64,000 nt of DNA. Source: Arthrobacter koreensis (GTDB lineage: Bacteria; Actinomycetota; Actinomycetes; Actinomycetales; Micrococcaceae). The stretch's first letter is position 1. Every line of letters starts with the position of its first letter. The stretch covers positions 1,302,001 through 1,366,000 of the forward strand of contig NZ_WACG01000001.1 of assembly GCF_009193255.1 (NCBI RefSeq), given 5' to 3'. The position numbers and the translations under genes were made by a program. The notes under the pieces were generated by a model, which saw nothing but the letters and a program-made list of their open reading frames with translations, had not been told where the DNA came from and made no database searches. Shown here piece after piece: positions 1 to 9,730 of the stretch.

Positions 1-1
1 G

Positions 2-160
2 GGAAGCGCCCTGCGCGGGCTGCTGCCCCAGCCGGCCTGGGACGTGGTGGCCGGCAGGATCTTCAAGGTCTACCAGTCGATGGACCACTTCACCGGCCGC
101 CCGGCACCGGACCCGGGGGCCCCAACCTCCGCAGCGGCTGGAAGCGGGAACCGGGCATGA
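2..160 (+). CDS. C-terminal end of a short-chain dehydrogenase/reductase (partial)
   Basis: Only the last 52 codons are inside the window; the gene begins upstream. The frame is open from base 2 to a TGA at 158-160. The piece reads LRGLLPQPAWDVV, then VYQSMDHFTGR about 20 residues before the end, which resembles the tail of classical SDR oxidoreductases (a leucine-rich helix followed by a VYxSMDxFxGR-like motif). The catalytic and nucleotide-binding regions are not visible, so the assignment rests on this tail alone. Its stop overlaps the start of the aldehyde dehydrogenase gene (ATGA), so the two are probably co-transcribed and may act in sequence on an alcohol/aldehyde substrate (inference). 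Confidence 0.55.
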   Translation, partial: GSALRGLLPQPAWDVVAGRIFKVYQSMDHFTGRPAPDPGAPTSAAAGSGNRA

Positions 161-1557
161 GCGCGGGCACCCCGGCACTTTCCCCGGCAGCAAGCGTCCC
201 GGCGCAGGTTGCCGCGGTACGCAAGGTCTATGCCAGCGGCCGTACCCGGCCTGTGGCCTGGCGGAAAGCGCAGCTGAAAGCCCTGATGCGGATGCTCTCC
301 GAGCGGGAGCAGGAGTTCGCCGCGGCACTGCAGGCGGACCTGGGCAAGAATGCCCTCGAGGCGTACCTCACCGAAATCTCCATCACGCGGGCTGAAGCGG
401 CCCACGCGCTGAAGCACCTGGCGGACTGGACCCGGACCACCAGGGTGCCGGTGCCGCTGGGCCTGCAGCCGGCGTCGGCCAAGGTTGAGCCGCAGCCGCT
501 GGGGGTGGTGCTGATCATCGCGCCGTGGAACTATCCCGTGCAGCTGCTCCTCGCCCCGCTCATCGGAGCGCTCGCCGCGGGCAACGCCGCCGTGCTGAAG
601 CCCAGCGAGCTTGCGCCGGCCACTTCCGCGGCGATAGCCCGGATCCTGCCGGAATACCTGGACCCGGAGGCCGTGGTGGTCATCGAAGGTGCTCAGGAGG
701 TGTCCCAGGCGCTGCTCGCTGAGCGCTTCGACCACATCTTCTACACCGGCGGGGAACGCGTGGGCAAAATCGTTATGCGGGCTGCCGCTGAGCACCTGAC
801 TCCGGTGACCCTGGAGCTGGGAGGCAAGTCTCCCGCCGTCGTACTGGACGGGAACCTGACCTCCATCGCCCGTCGGCTGGCCTACGGCAAGCTCATCAAT
901 GCCGGGCAGACCTGCGTTGCACCGGACTACGTGCTGGTCACCGAAGAAGCGGCCCCCAAGCTGCTCCGGGCCCTGGCCAAGGTGATGCGTGAGTTCGTGG
1001 GCAAGGACCCCTCGCGCAGCGCCAACTATGGCCGAATTGTCAATGAAGGCCACTTCGACCGGCTCACGGGCTACCTGGCGGACGGAACAGTGGTCTCCGG
1101 CGGACGCAGCAGCCGGGAAGACCTGTACCTCGAGCCCACCGTGCTGGCGGACGTGCCGCTGGACGCCCCCGTGATGCAGGAGGAGATCTTCGGTCCGATC
1201 CTTCCGGTGGTCACGGTCCGGGACCTGGACCAAGCCATGGAGATCATCAACGCCCGGCCGGTTCCGCTGGCGTCCTACCTGTTCACTAGCTCCGCGTCGC
1301 AGCAGCGCCGGTTCGAGCAGGGCGTGCGGGCCGGGTCAGTGAACCACAACGCCGCCATAGTGCAGCTGGCGGTCCCGGAACTGCCGTTCGGCGGCGCCGG
1401 TGCCAGCGGGATGGGCGCGTACCACGGTAAGCACTCCTTCGACACGTTCAGCCAGGCCCGCCCGGTGTTTTCGAAGGGGACACTGCTGGATACCCTGCGC
1501 GTGGCCTATCCGCCGTACAACGGTTTCAAGGGCCGGATCCTGCGCCGCCTCCTCTAA
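157..1557 (+). CDS. Aldehyde dehydrogenase (class 3-like, NAD(P)-dependent)
   Basis: Oxidises an aldehyde to the carboxylic acid with NAD(P)+. The 466-residue protein has the complete ALDH fold: PWNYP at about 123-127 (Asn125, oxyanion), LELGGKSP at 219-226 (general base Glu220) and NAGQTC at 248-253 with nucleophile Cys253. Length (about 460) and a C-terminal YPPY segment near 451 resemble class 3/AlkH/coniferyl-aldehyde enzymes rather than the 490-500 residue classes 1 and 2. The ATG overlaps the stop of the upstream SDR gene by four bases, indicating translational coupling. The gene ends in a long hairpin shared with the convergent phosphoglucomutase gene. Substrate is unknown. Confidence 0.93.
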   Translation: MSAGTPALSPAASVPAQVAAVRKVYASGRTRPVAWRKAQLKALMRMLSEREQEFAAALQADLGKNALEAYLTEISITRAEAAHALKHLADWTRTTRVPVPLGLQPASAKVEPQPLGVVLIIAPWNYPVQLLLAPLIGALAAGNAAVLKPSELAPATSAAIARILPEYLDPEAVVVIEGAQEVSQALLAERFDHIFYTGGERVGKIVMRAAAEHLTPVTLELGGKSPAVVLDGNLTSIARRLAYGKLINAGQTCVAPDYVLVTEEAAPKLLRALAKVMREFVGKDPSRSANYGRIVNEGHFDRLTGYLADGTVVSGGRSSREDLYLEPTVLADVPLDAPVMQEEIFGPILPVVTVRDLDQAMEIINARPVPLASYLFTSSASQQRRFEQGVRAGSVNHNAAIVQLAVPELPFGGAGASGMGAYHGKHSFDTFSQARPVFSKGTLLDTLRVAYPPYNGFKGRILRRLL

Positions 1558-1561
1558 CTAT

Positions 1562-1619
1562 TCGAGATGACAGAAACTGCTCGTATGAACGCTCATACGG
1601 GCAGTTTCTGTCATCTCGA
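1562..1619. repeat. Long hairpin, family A dispersed repeat and bidirectional terminator
   Basis: Arms at 1562-1588 and 1593-1619 form a 27-base-pair stem with one G-T pair around a four-base loop. The outer 18 bases of the stem are CGAGATGACAGAAACTGC (1563-1580) and its exact complement (1601-1618). It lies between convergent genes (aldehyde dehydrogenase and pgm), so it can terminate both. The outer arm recurs at 3344 and 16509 with a different inner stem. There is no U-tract on either side. Confidence 0.85.
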
Positions 1620-1628
1620 TGCGGCGGG

Positions 1629-3260
1629 CTACGAAATCACTGAGTCAACAATCGCCTTGGCCTCTGTCTGGACCTCGCTGAGGTGCTCTGCGCCCTTGAA
1701 GGACTCGGCGTAGATCTTGTACACGTCCTCGGTCCCGGACGGCCGTGCCGCGAACCAGGCGTTCTCCGTGGTGACCTTCAGCCCGCCGACAGCCGCGCCG
1801 TTGCCGGGCGCCTCGGTCAGCCGCGCGGTGATCTCCTCACCTGCCAGTGTGGTGGCAGTGACGTCCGACGGCGACAGCTTGGACAGCGCTGCCTTCTGTT
1901 CGCGGGTGGCCGGGGCATCAACCCGGGCGTAGACCGGATCCCCAAAACGGTTCGTCAGTTCCCGGTAATGCTGGGACGGAGTCCTGGATGTGGTGGCGGT
2001 GATCTCCGAGGCCAGCAGGGCCAGCAGGATTCCGTCCTTGTCCGTGGTCCAGACCGAGCCGTCCAGGCGCAGGAAAGAGGCGCCGGCAGATTCCTCGCCG
2101 CCGAATGCCACTTCGCCGGACAGCAGTCCCGGAACGAACCACTTGAAGCCCACCGGCACCTCCATCAGCCGGCGGTCCAGGCTGGCGGTCACGCGGTCAA
2201 TCATGGAGGAGGAGACCAGGGTCTTGCCCACCATCGCGTCGCCGCGCCAGCCGGAGCGGTTGGCGTACAGGTATTCCACGGCAGCGGCGAGGTAGTGGTT
2301 GGGATTCATCAGTCCGGCGTCCGGGGTGATGATGCCGTGACGGTCGGCGTCGGCGTCGTTGCCCGTGGCGATGTCGTAGCGTCCGGCCTGGGCGATGAGC
2401 GATGCCATCGCATCGGGGGAAGAGCAGTCCATCCGGATCTTCTCGTCCCAGTCCAGCGTCATGAAACCAAACTGCGGATCAACGCTGGGGTTCACCACGG
2501 TCAGGTTCAGTCCGTACTGCTCGCCGATGGCGCCCCAGTAATCGACGGAGGCCCCGCCCATGGGATCCGCGCCGATGTGCAGGCCGGAACCCTTGATGGC
2601 GTCCATGTTCAGCACCGAACCGAGGTCCCCCACGTAGTGCTGCAGGAAGTCGTAGGCGCCCACCGATTCAGCCAGCCGTGCTTCGCCCAGCGGAACCCGC
2701 TGCACGCCGCGCAGCCCATTCTCCAGCAGTTCGTTGGCCCGGTTGGCGATCCAGGCCGTGGTTTCGGCGTCGGCGGGACCGCCGCTGGGCGGGTTGTACT
2801 TGAATCCGCCGTCGGCTGGAGGGTTGTGGGACGGCGTGATGACAATACCGTCCGCCTGGTCCGTGCGGGTGGCGTTGTGCGTCAGGATCGCGTGGCTCAG
2901 GGCCGGGGTGGGAGTGAACCCGGTGCGCGCGTCGATCAGGACGTTCACGCCGTTGCCGGCCAGGACTTCCAAGGCGGTGTTCTGCGCCGGCTCCGAAAGT
3001 GCGTGGGTGTCCTTGCCCATGAACAGCGGGCCGGTGATGCCTGCGCCGGTGCGGTACTCAACGATCGCCTGTGTAATGGCGGCGATGTGGGGTTCGTTGA
3101 AGGATCCCTTCAGGGAGCTTCCGCGGTGCCCGGAGGTGCCGAAGGCTACGCGCTGGCCGGGGTCAGCGAGGTCCGGCGCGACGTCGTAGTACGCGTCGAG
3201 CAGTGCCGTGAGATCGACGAGGTCAGATGGTTGGGCGGGTGTGCCGGCTCGGTTAGACAT
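1629..3260 (-). CDS. pgm: Phosphoglucomutase, alpha-D-glucose specific
   Basis: Interconverts glucose 1-phosphate and glucose 6-phosphate, linking glycogen, trehalose and cell-wall sugar nucleotides to glycolysis. The roughly 543-residue protein has the four-domain phosphohexomutase signatures: GTSGHRG near 41-47, the phosphoserine loop ITPSHNPP with Ser144, the Mg-binding NDADADRHG, the sugar-binding GGEESAGAS, and a phosphate-binding RPSGTED near the C-terminus. I chose the ATG at 3258-3260 ([10 protein letters not shown], the usual family start); an in-frame ATG four codons upstream (3272) is possible. No strong ribosome site separates them. It is monocistronic, flanked on both sides by family A hairpins. 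Confidence 0.95.
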   Translation of the reverse strand: MSNRAGTPAQPSDLVDLTALLDAYYDVAPDLADPGQRVAFGTSGHRGSSLKGSFNEPHIAAITQAIVEYRTGAGITGPLFMGKDTHALSEPAQNTALEVLAGNGVNVLIDARTGFTPTPALSHAILTHNATRTDQADGIVITPSHNPPADGGFKYNPPSGGPADAETTAWIANRANELLENGLRGVQRVPLGEARLAESVGAYDFLQHYVGDLGSVLNMDAIKGSGLHIGADPMGGASVDYWGAIGEQYGLNLTVVNPSVDPQFGFMTLDWDEKIRMDCSSPDAMASLIAQAGRYDIATGNDADADRHGIITPDAGLMNPNHYLAAAVEYLYANRSGWRGDAMVGKTLVSSSMIDRVTASLDRRLMEVPVGFKWFVPGLLSGEVAFGGEESAGASFLRLDGSVWTTDKDGILLALLASEITATTSRTPSQHYRELTNRFGDPVYARVDAPATREQKAALSKLSPSDVTATTLAGEEITARLTEAPGNGAAVGGLKVTTENAWFAARPSGTEDVYKIYAESFKGAEHLSEVQTEAKAIVDSVIS

Positions 3261-3343
3261 AGCTCCAAGCATGCCAAAGATTCAGGTGATCCGGCAGGCA
3301 CGTACCTTCCGTGCCGCCCTCGCCGTGCCTCGGCCCACCTAAA

Positions 3344-3399
3344 CGAGATGGCAGAAACTGCCCGTTAGAGACGTCTAACGGGCAGTTTCTGCCATCTCG
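3344..3399. repeat. Long hairpin, family A dispersed repeat; terminator of the ABC operon
   Basis: A perfect 26-base inverted repeat, arms 3344-3369 and 3374-3399, with loop GACG. The outer part is CGAGATGGCAGAAACTGC and the inner eight base pairs differ from the copy at 1562. It follows the ABC ATPase gene (minus strand) and precedes pgm. Confidence 0.85.
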
Positions 3400-3424
3400 A
3401 TGGGGAGGGGGGAAGGGCTGGTGG

Positions 3425-4213
3425 TTACTGGAGCAGGGTGCGGTCGTCCAGGCCGCCCTTGATCTTCTCGAACTCGTGAAGCAGGTCCGGCACGGTCATG
3501 GCGGCCTTCTGCTCGCTGTCCAGGTCCAGGATGATCCGGCCCTCGTGCATCATGATCAGCCGGGTGCCCAGGTCCAGTGCCTGCTGCATGTTGTGCGTGA
3601 CCATGAGCGTGGTGAGGTTGTGGCGGGCCACGATTTCACCGGTGAGGCGGGACACCAGGGCGGCGCGCTGCGGGTCCAGGGCGGCGGTGTGCTCGTCCAG
3701 CAGCAGGATTTTCGGCTCGCTGAATGTTGCCATCAGGAGGGAGAGCGCCTGGCGCTGGCCGCCGGAGAGCAGGCCGACCTTGGCCTTGAGGCGGTTTTCC
3801 AGCCCCAGTTCAAGGGACTTGAGTTCCTCGCGGAACAGCTCCCGCTTCTTGCCGGACACACCCCAGCCCAGGCCTCGGCGCTTGCCGCGCTCATAGGCGA
3901 TGGACATGTTCTGTTCGATGCTCAGCTGCGGGGCGGAACCGGCCATGGGGTCCTGGAAGACCCGGCCGATGAAACGCGCCCGCTGGTAGTCGGCCAGCTT
4001 GGTGACGTCCTTGCCGTCAATGAGCACCGATCCGGTGTCCGGGCGCAGCTTGCCGGAGACCATGTTCAGCAATGTTGACTTGCCGGCACCGTTGGAGCCG
4101 ATCACGGTGATAAATTCCCCGGCCGCCAGCTCCAGGTCGATTTTCGCCAGGGCAACGCGTTCGTTGACGGTGCCGGCGAAAAAGGTCTTCTGTACGTTGT
4201 CGATTTTCAGCAT
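3425..4213 (-). CDS. ABC transporter ATP-binding protein (TrpX/Z-type importer)
   Basis: Cytoplasmic ATPase that drives the importer formed with the next two genes. Walker A GSNGAGKS is at 39-46, the ABC signature LSGGQR at about 149-154 and Walker B ILLLDEH at about 169-175, followed by an H-loop within VTHNM. The 262-residue protein is of the type found with ABC_sub_bind (PF04392) lipoproteins, where substrates proposed elsewhere include aromatic amino acids; the substrate here cannot be read from sequence. It is the last gene of the operon, 16 bases after the permease, and is followed by a family A hairpin. Confidence 0.9.
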   Translation of the reverse strand: MLKIDNVQKTFFAGTVNERVALAKIDLELAAGEFITVIGSNGAGKSTLLNMVSGKLRPDTGSVLIDGKDVTKLADYQRARFIGRVFQDPMAGSAPQLSIEQNMSIAYERGKRRGLGWGVSGKKRELFREELKSLELGLENRLKAKVGLLSGGQRQALSLLMATFSEPKILLLDEHTAALDPQRAALVSRLTGEIVARHNLTTLMVTHNMQQALDLGTRLIMMHEGRIILDLDSEQKAAMTVPDLLHEFEKIKGGLDDRTLLQ

Positions 4214-4229
4214 CGGTTTGCTTTCGTTG

Positions 4230-5129
4230 CTAGCTGGCGGTGGTGACGTTGGACTTGCGCAGGCTGCTGAAGGTGGGCAGCCGGCGGAAGACCTTCCACT
4301 GCGGAAGGATCAGTGCCAGGACCACAAGCACCGCGGATATCAGCTTCATGTCATTGGGTTCGAAGCCGAGGTCCAGGGCCAGGGCAATCACAATGCGGTA
4401 GACGACGGCGCCCAGCACCACGGCGAGGGTGGAGACGACAATCAGGCGGGAACCGAAGATCGCCTGGCCGATGATCACCGAGGCGAGGCCAACCAGGATC
4501 AGGCCGATGCCCATGCCGATGTCGGCGAAGCCCTGGTACTGGGCCACAACCGCGCCGCAGAGGCCCACGAAACCGTTGGAGAGGGCCAGGCCCAGGATCT
4601 TCATCCGGTCGGTGCTGACGCCGAAGCTGCTGACCATTTCCTGGTTGTCACCGGTGGCCTGCATGGCCAGGCCCAGGTCAGTGTGCAGGAACCAGTCCAG
4701 GAAGAGCTTCACGCCCAGAGCCAGCAGGGCAAACAGGGCAATGGCGACGGCGCCGCCCAGGTAGCCGTTTTCACGCAGCGGCGTGATGAGCGTGTCCTGG
4801 CGGAGCAGGGAGAGGTTCGAGGTCCCCATGATCCGCAGGTTGATGGAGTAGAGGGCGATCATGGTGAGGATGCCGGCCAGCAGGCCGTTGATCTTGCCCT
4901 TGGTGTGGAGCAGGCCCGTGACGCAGCCGGCCACCAGGCCTGCTCCGAACGCAGCTGCCGTGGCGGCCAGGGGTGGAACCCCGTTGGTGATCAAAATGGC
5001 CGCCACGGCTGCGCCGGTGGTGAAGCTGCCATCCACGGTAAGGTCCGGAAAATCCAGGATCCGGAAGGTGAGGTAAACGCCCAGGGCCATAACGGCGTAA
5101 ATAAGCCCCAGTTCAACAGCAGTGATCAT
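4230..5129 (-). CDS. ABC transporter permease (branched-chain type)
   Basis: Membrane channel subunit of the importer. The 299-residue protein is strongly hydrophobic with about eight membrane segments and belongs to the BPD_transp_2-type permeases that work with PF04392 binding proteins. It lies between the lipoprotein gene (45 bases upstream) and the ATPase gene (16 bases downstream). The C-terminal tail after about 275 is polar and cytoplasmic. The start is ATG at 5127-5129 with a distant AAGGA upstream. Confidence 0.9.
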   Translation of the reverse strand: MITAVELGLIYAVMALGVYLTFRILDFPDLTVDGSFTTGAAVAAILITNGVPPLAATAAAFGAGLVAGCVTGLLHTKGKINGLLAGILTMIALYSINLRIMGTSNLSLLRQDTLITPLRENGYLGGAVAIALFALLALGVKLFLDWFLHTDLGLAMQATGDNQEMVSSFGVSTDRMKILGLALSNGFVGLCGAVVAQYQGFADIGMGIGLILVGLASVIIGQAIFGSRLIVVSTLAVVLGAVVYRIVIALALDLGFEPNDMKLISAVLVVLALILPQWKVFRRLPTFSSLRKSNVTTAS

Positions 5130-5174
5130 GGAAGTTCTGTTCCTTACAGCAGGGTGGGAAAGGCAGCTTCGGTG

Positions 5175-6164
5175 TTACTCGATGACCTGGTCGGCTTCGT
5201 CGAGCATCGAGGCGGGAATTTCGATTCCCATGTTGGCTGCTGCGCTCTTGTTGATGACCAGCTTGGTTTCGGTGAGGGTCTCGATCGGCATGGTGGCCGG
5301 GTCGGCGTCCTCTTCGAGGATCTTGATGGCCATCATGCCGGTCTGGTAGCCCAGCAGTTCGTAGTCAATGCCCCAGGTGGCCAGGCCGCCTGCTTCAACG
5401 CTGCCTGCGTCACCGGTGACCAGCGGGATCTTCTTGGTCTCGGCGATCTGGACTACGGAGTCCAGGGCTGCCACGACGTTGTTGTCCGTGGGGATGTAGA
5501 AGGCGTCGACGTCCAGGGACTCGGCTGCCTGCTGAACCTCGGCGGTGTTGCTCACTGCGGCGAGCTTGAGTTCCAGGCCCAGGTCCTTGGCGGCTTCCTG
5601 CGCGAGTTCAATCTGGACTTCGGAGTTCACTTCGCCGGAGCTGTAGACGATTCCCACGGTCTTGGCCTCGGGAGCCAGTTCCTTGATCAGTCCCAGCTGG
5701 TCCTCAACCGGGTTGAGGTCGCTGGTGCCGGTGAGGTTTCCGCCCGGTGCGTCCCAGGAGTCAACCAGGCCGGCTTCTTCCGGCTCGGTGACCGCGGTGA
5801 TGAGGATGGGGATGTCGGTGATGGCCTGCGCGGCGGCCTGTGCGGTCGGGGTGGCGATGGCCAGCACCAGGTCCAGGTCATCGGAGGCGAACTTGGAGGC
5901 AATGGAGGTGGCGGTGGCCTGCTCGCCGGCGGCGTTCTGCTCGTCGTAGGAGATGTTCTCGCCCTCGGTGTAGCCGTTCTCGGCCAGCGCCCGCTTGAAT
6001 CCTTCCTTGGCGGAGGTCAGGGCATCGTGCTCCACGATCTGGGTGATGCCGATCCTGACCATGTCCGAATCGCCGCTTGCTGCGGAATCCGAGCCGCAGC
6101 CGGTCGCCGCGAGGGATGCACCCAGCAGCAGGGCCCCCAGTGCCCCTGTCTTTGAACGCTTCAT
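5175..6164 (-). CDS. ABC transporter substrate-binding lipoprotein (ABC_sub_bind family)
   Basis: Extracellular ligand-binding component, anchored by a lipid on Cys23. The N-terminus MKRSKTGALG is followed by a hydrophobic segment and a lipobox ending ATGC. The rest (329 residues in total) has the two-lobe fold of the PF04392 family, with VRIGITQIVEHDAL starting the mature domain and repeated ITAVTEPE / YIPTDNN segments typical of it. I chose the ATG at 6162-6164 because an AAAGGG site lies six bases upstream and the lipoprotein signal starts there; a longer frame to 6290 lacks a signal. First gene of the operon; its promoter carries a CRP/GlxR-type box. Confidence 0.92.
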   Translation of the reverse strand: MKRSKTGALGALLLGASLAATGCGSDSAASGDSDMVRIGITQIVEHDALTSAKEGFKRALAENGYTEGENISYDEQNAAGEQATATSIASKFASDDLDLVLAIATPTAQAAAQAITDIPILITAVTEPEEAGLVDSWDAPGGNLTGTSDLNPVEDQLGLIKELAPEAKTVGIVYSSGEVNSEVQIELAQEAAKDLGLELKLAAVSNTAEVQQAAESLDVDAFYIPTDNNVVAALDSVVQIAETKKIPLVTGDAGSVEAGGLATWGIDYELLGYQTGMMAIKILEEDADPATMPIETLTETKLVINKSAAANMGIEIPASMLDEADQVIE

Positions 6165-6311
6165 CGTTGCCCTTTCAGTGCGCTGCCCGCAGGCGGACGG
6201 CGCCGGCCGGGCAGGGTGTCGTTGTGCCGGACGCTGGCATCCGGTCCCCGGCCCCGACGTCGTTGATCGGAGCCCGGCAAACGGGTGCATTCAGCACCGG
6301 CTGATTGAACG

Positions 6312-6342
6312 ATACTAACTGTGAGGGCGCTCACATTGTCTA
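6312..6342 (-). promoter_or_regulatory. Promoter of the ABC importer operon with CRP/GlxR-type box
   Basis: On the minus strand a -10 TAGTAT (6317-6312) is preceded by a -35-like AGACAA (6341-6336), spacing 18. The spacer is filled by TGTGAGGGCGCTCACA (6320-6335), a perfect match to TGTGA-N6-TCACA, the binding consensus of CRP in enterobacteria and GlxR in corynebacteria. A regulator bound here would cover the promoter, so repression is expected (inference). The rest of the 6165-6470 gap is a leader of about 140 bases with no gene I can support. Confidence 0.6.
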
Positions 6343-6400
6343 ATGCGACGCGCGACGTAGAGACAGATGCCTGCCAGAGTGCGGCGCAGCAGGACAAATG

Positions 6401-6424
6401 ATGGACCTCCTGGGTCCATTTTTC
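6401..6424 (+). terminator. Orphan Rho-independent-like hairpin on the plus strand
   Basis: ATGGACC and GGTCCAT (6401-6407 and 6413-6419) form a seven-base stem with a five-base loop, and on the plus strand this runs directly into TTTTTCT. No plus-strand gene lies before it; both neighbouring genes are on the minus strand. It could end an unannotated short RNA from the 6300-6400 region or be chance. Confidence 0.4.
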
Positions 6425-6470
6425 TCAGAGTGTCTACGGCGGGGGCCATTGTTCTGTAGGAAACGGATAC

Positions 6471-6511
6471 GCAAAAAGTGCCCGTTTGGAATCCAAACGG
6501 GCACTTTTTGC
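6471..6511. terminator. Hairpin terminator after the peptide transporter; distant family A relative
   Basis: A 20-base perfect inverted repeat, arms 6471-6490 and 6492-6511 with one central base. In the stem GCAAAAAGTGCCCGTT matches GCAGAAACTGCCCGTT of the 3344 hairpin at 14 of 16 bases, so it may be a diverged member of the same family. It lies 20 bases after the stop of the minus-strand POT gene. Confidence 0.75.
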
Positions 6512-6531
6512 TAGGCGAAGGAAAGAACGGG

Positions 6532-8007
<1,476 letters not shown>

Positions 8008-8120
8008 CCAATAGTCCCAAAGGGCCGCTGTGACCGATTCGACGTCCACGGTGAAAATCGGGGTGTTTTACCGGCTTCCATGCAAGTGTATGTGGTCATT
8101 GTCACCGTCAAAACGGCATA

Positions 8121-8141
8121 TTTGTCCGCATGCTGGACAAA
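8121..8141. promoter_or_regulatory. Inverted repeat upstream of the peptide transporter gene
   Basis: TTTGTCC (8121-8127) and GGACAAA (8135-8141) are perfect arms around GCATGCT. It lies between the end of the amidase gene and the POT gene, just upstream of a minus-strand TTGACG (-35-like). It could be an operator for the POT gene or a weak terminator for the amidase gene. Confidence 0.4.
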
Positions 8142-8167
8142 AAGGCTTCCGATGAAGGCTCTGCCTG

Positions 8168-9595
8168 TTATGGACCCAGCTGGGCTGCCACCGCCAGCAG
8201 GTCTGCCTCTGCCCCCGGCTGTCCGATCAGCTGCACACCCATGGACAGGCCTTCGGCGGTCACATAGACGGGGATGGTGACGGCGGGCAGTCCGCAGACG
8301 TTCACCATTGAGGTGAACGGAGAGTATTGGCACTGAAGTGCGTAGTCTTCCGCGGCATCCCCGGACCAGTACCAGCCGATGGGCCGCGGTGTCATGGCGA
8401 CGGTCGGGGTGAGGATCATGTCCCAGGCGGCGAACTGGGAAATGGTTTCCTCTTCGAACCCGCGCAGCACGTCGATGGCCCCGGCCAGGTCCGCAGCGGA
8501 GCGCTGCAGGGAACGACGGCGCATCCCGGCGGTCAGCGGCGTGAGGTGCTGCTCTCCCTCCGGCGGCAGCGGGATGTTGGCCAGCGGTGCGGTCCACACC
8601 AGCTCGAACGCTTCCGGGTACCGCTCGTCGTAGTGGACGTCGGCTTCTGATACATCGTGCCCCGCCCCGGTCAGTGCCACGATGCCGGCCTCCAGTGCCA
8701 GCACCGCCGCCGGATCCAGTGCAATGTCCAGGCGGGATTCGAAGGGAGAACGTGTGCTGACGCCGATCCGGAACCTTCCCTCGGCCCGCAGTGCAGCCTG
8801 CAGGAACGAGCCGGCTGCCGGCGGGGCGCTGGTGGCATGATGGTTCGGTTCCGCCACCATGGCATCGAGCAGGAGGGCGGCGTCCGCGGCTGTCCGTGCC
8901 AGCGGCCCCGCAACCACGAACTGGCCCAGGTCACGCTGGCCGCCGCCGGAGGGCACCCTGCCGCGGTTCGGCTTCAGGCCCACCAGACCGGTGGCGGCGG
9001 CCGGGATGCGCACTGAACCGCCGCCGTCGGTCCCCGGAGCGAAAGGCAGCATGCGCGCGGCGACGGCGGCCGCGCTGCCGCCGGAAGAGCCGCCCGGGCT
9101 GAGCGCCGGGTCCAGGGGGTTCCGGGCCGGCGGTGCAACGAGGTTCTCGCTGTAGCTGCTGAGGCCGAATTCCGGCACTTGGGTTTTGCCCAGGCTGATC
9201 GCACCCGCTGCCCGCAGCACTGCAGGCAGCGGTCCGTCCGCCCCGGCGGGTACCGGCGGCACTGCGGCGCTGCCCATGGTCGTGGGGACGCCGGCGACGT
9301 CGGTGAGGTCCTTATGCGCCAGCGGCATGCCGTGCAGGATTCCCGGCGGGCGTCCGGCGGCCAGGGCGTCGTCGGCCTGCCGTGCCTCAGCCAGCGCCGC
9401 ATCCGCGGTGACGGTGATGAAGGAGCCAAGTTCCGGATTCAGTGCCTCGATGCGTCCCAGGAAGTACTCCGTGGCCTCCCGCGCCGAAACCTCCCCGCGG
9501 GCCAGGGCATCCCGCAGTGCGAGTGCGCTCAGGGCGCCGATGCCCTCCCCGGGAAGGGTTCCGGGCCGGGGCGGGACGGCTGGACCATTGGGCAT
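8168..9595 (-). CDS. Amidase (amidase-signature family)
   Basis: Hydrolyses an amide or acts as an amidotransferase-like hydrolase using a Ser-cisSer-Lys triad. The 475-residue protein shows HKDL with Lys95, GGSSGGS at 168-174 (cis-Ser near 171) and GTDGGGS at 188-194 with nucleophile Ser194. It is not flanked by gatB/gatC, so it is probably a free-standing amidase and not GatA; some Arthrobacter relatives are annotated as 6-aminohexanoate-cyclic-dimer-hydrolase-like, which cannot be decided here. The start ATG at 9593-9595 has GGAGG five bases upstream. Its neighbour is a peptide transporter, which fits a role in scavenging amide-linked nutrients (inference). Confidence 0.9.
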   Translation of the reverse strand: MPNGPAVPPRPGTLPGEGIGALSALALRDALARGEVSAREATEYFLGRIEALNPELGSFITVTADAALAEARQADDALAAGRPPGILHGMPLAHKDLTDVAGVPTTMGSAAVPPVPAGADGPLPAVLRAAGAISLGKTQVPEFGLSSYSENLVAPPARNPLDPALSPGGSSGGSAAAVAARMLPFAPGTDGGGSVRIPAAATGLVGLKPNRGRVPSGGGQRDLGQFVVAGPLARTAADAALLLDAMVAEPNHHATSAPPAAGSFLQAALRAEGRFRIGVSTRSPFESRLDIALDPAAVLALEAGIVALTGAGHDVSEADVHYDERYPEAFELVWTAPLANIPLPPEGEQHLTPLTAGMRRRSLQRSAADLAGAIDVLRGFEEETISQFAAWDMILTPTVAMTPRPIGWYWSGDAAEDYALQCQYSPFTSMVNVCGLPAVTIPVYVTAEGLSMGVQLIGQPGAEADLLAVAAQLGP

Positions 9596-9730
9596 TGTTA
9601 CCTCCGGGGCGCGGGCGGCTTTGTTCTCTGGCGGTGCATCCCACTATAGGCTGGGATAAACGGCGCGCACGCCCCCGCAGCGGGTTGGTTCCGCGCCTGA
9701 TCAGACCCGGTGCAGAGACTGTGAGGAAGT

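Noticed and set aside
3999-6155. A 718-codon open frame on the plus strand
   Set aside because: It lies antisense to the ABC importer genes, whose motifs are unmistakable; its own translation is low-complexity Gly/Asp/Gln-rich sequence typical of a GC-rich shadow frame.
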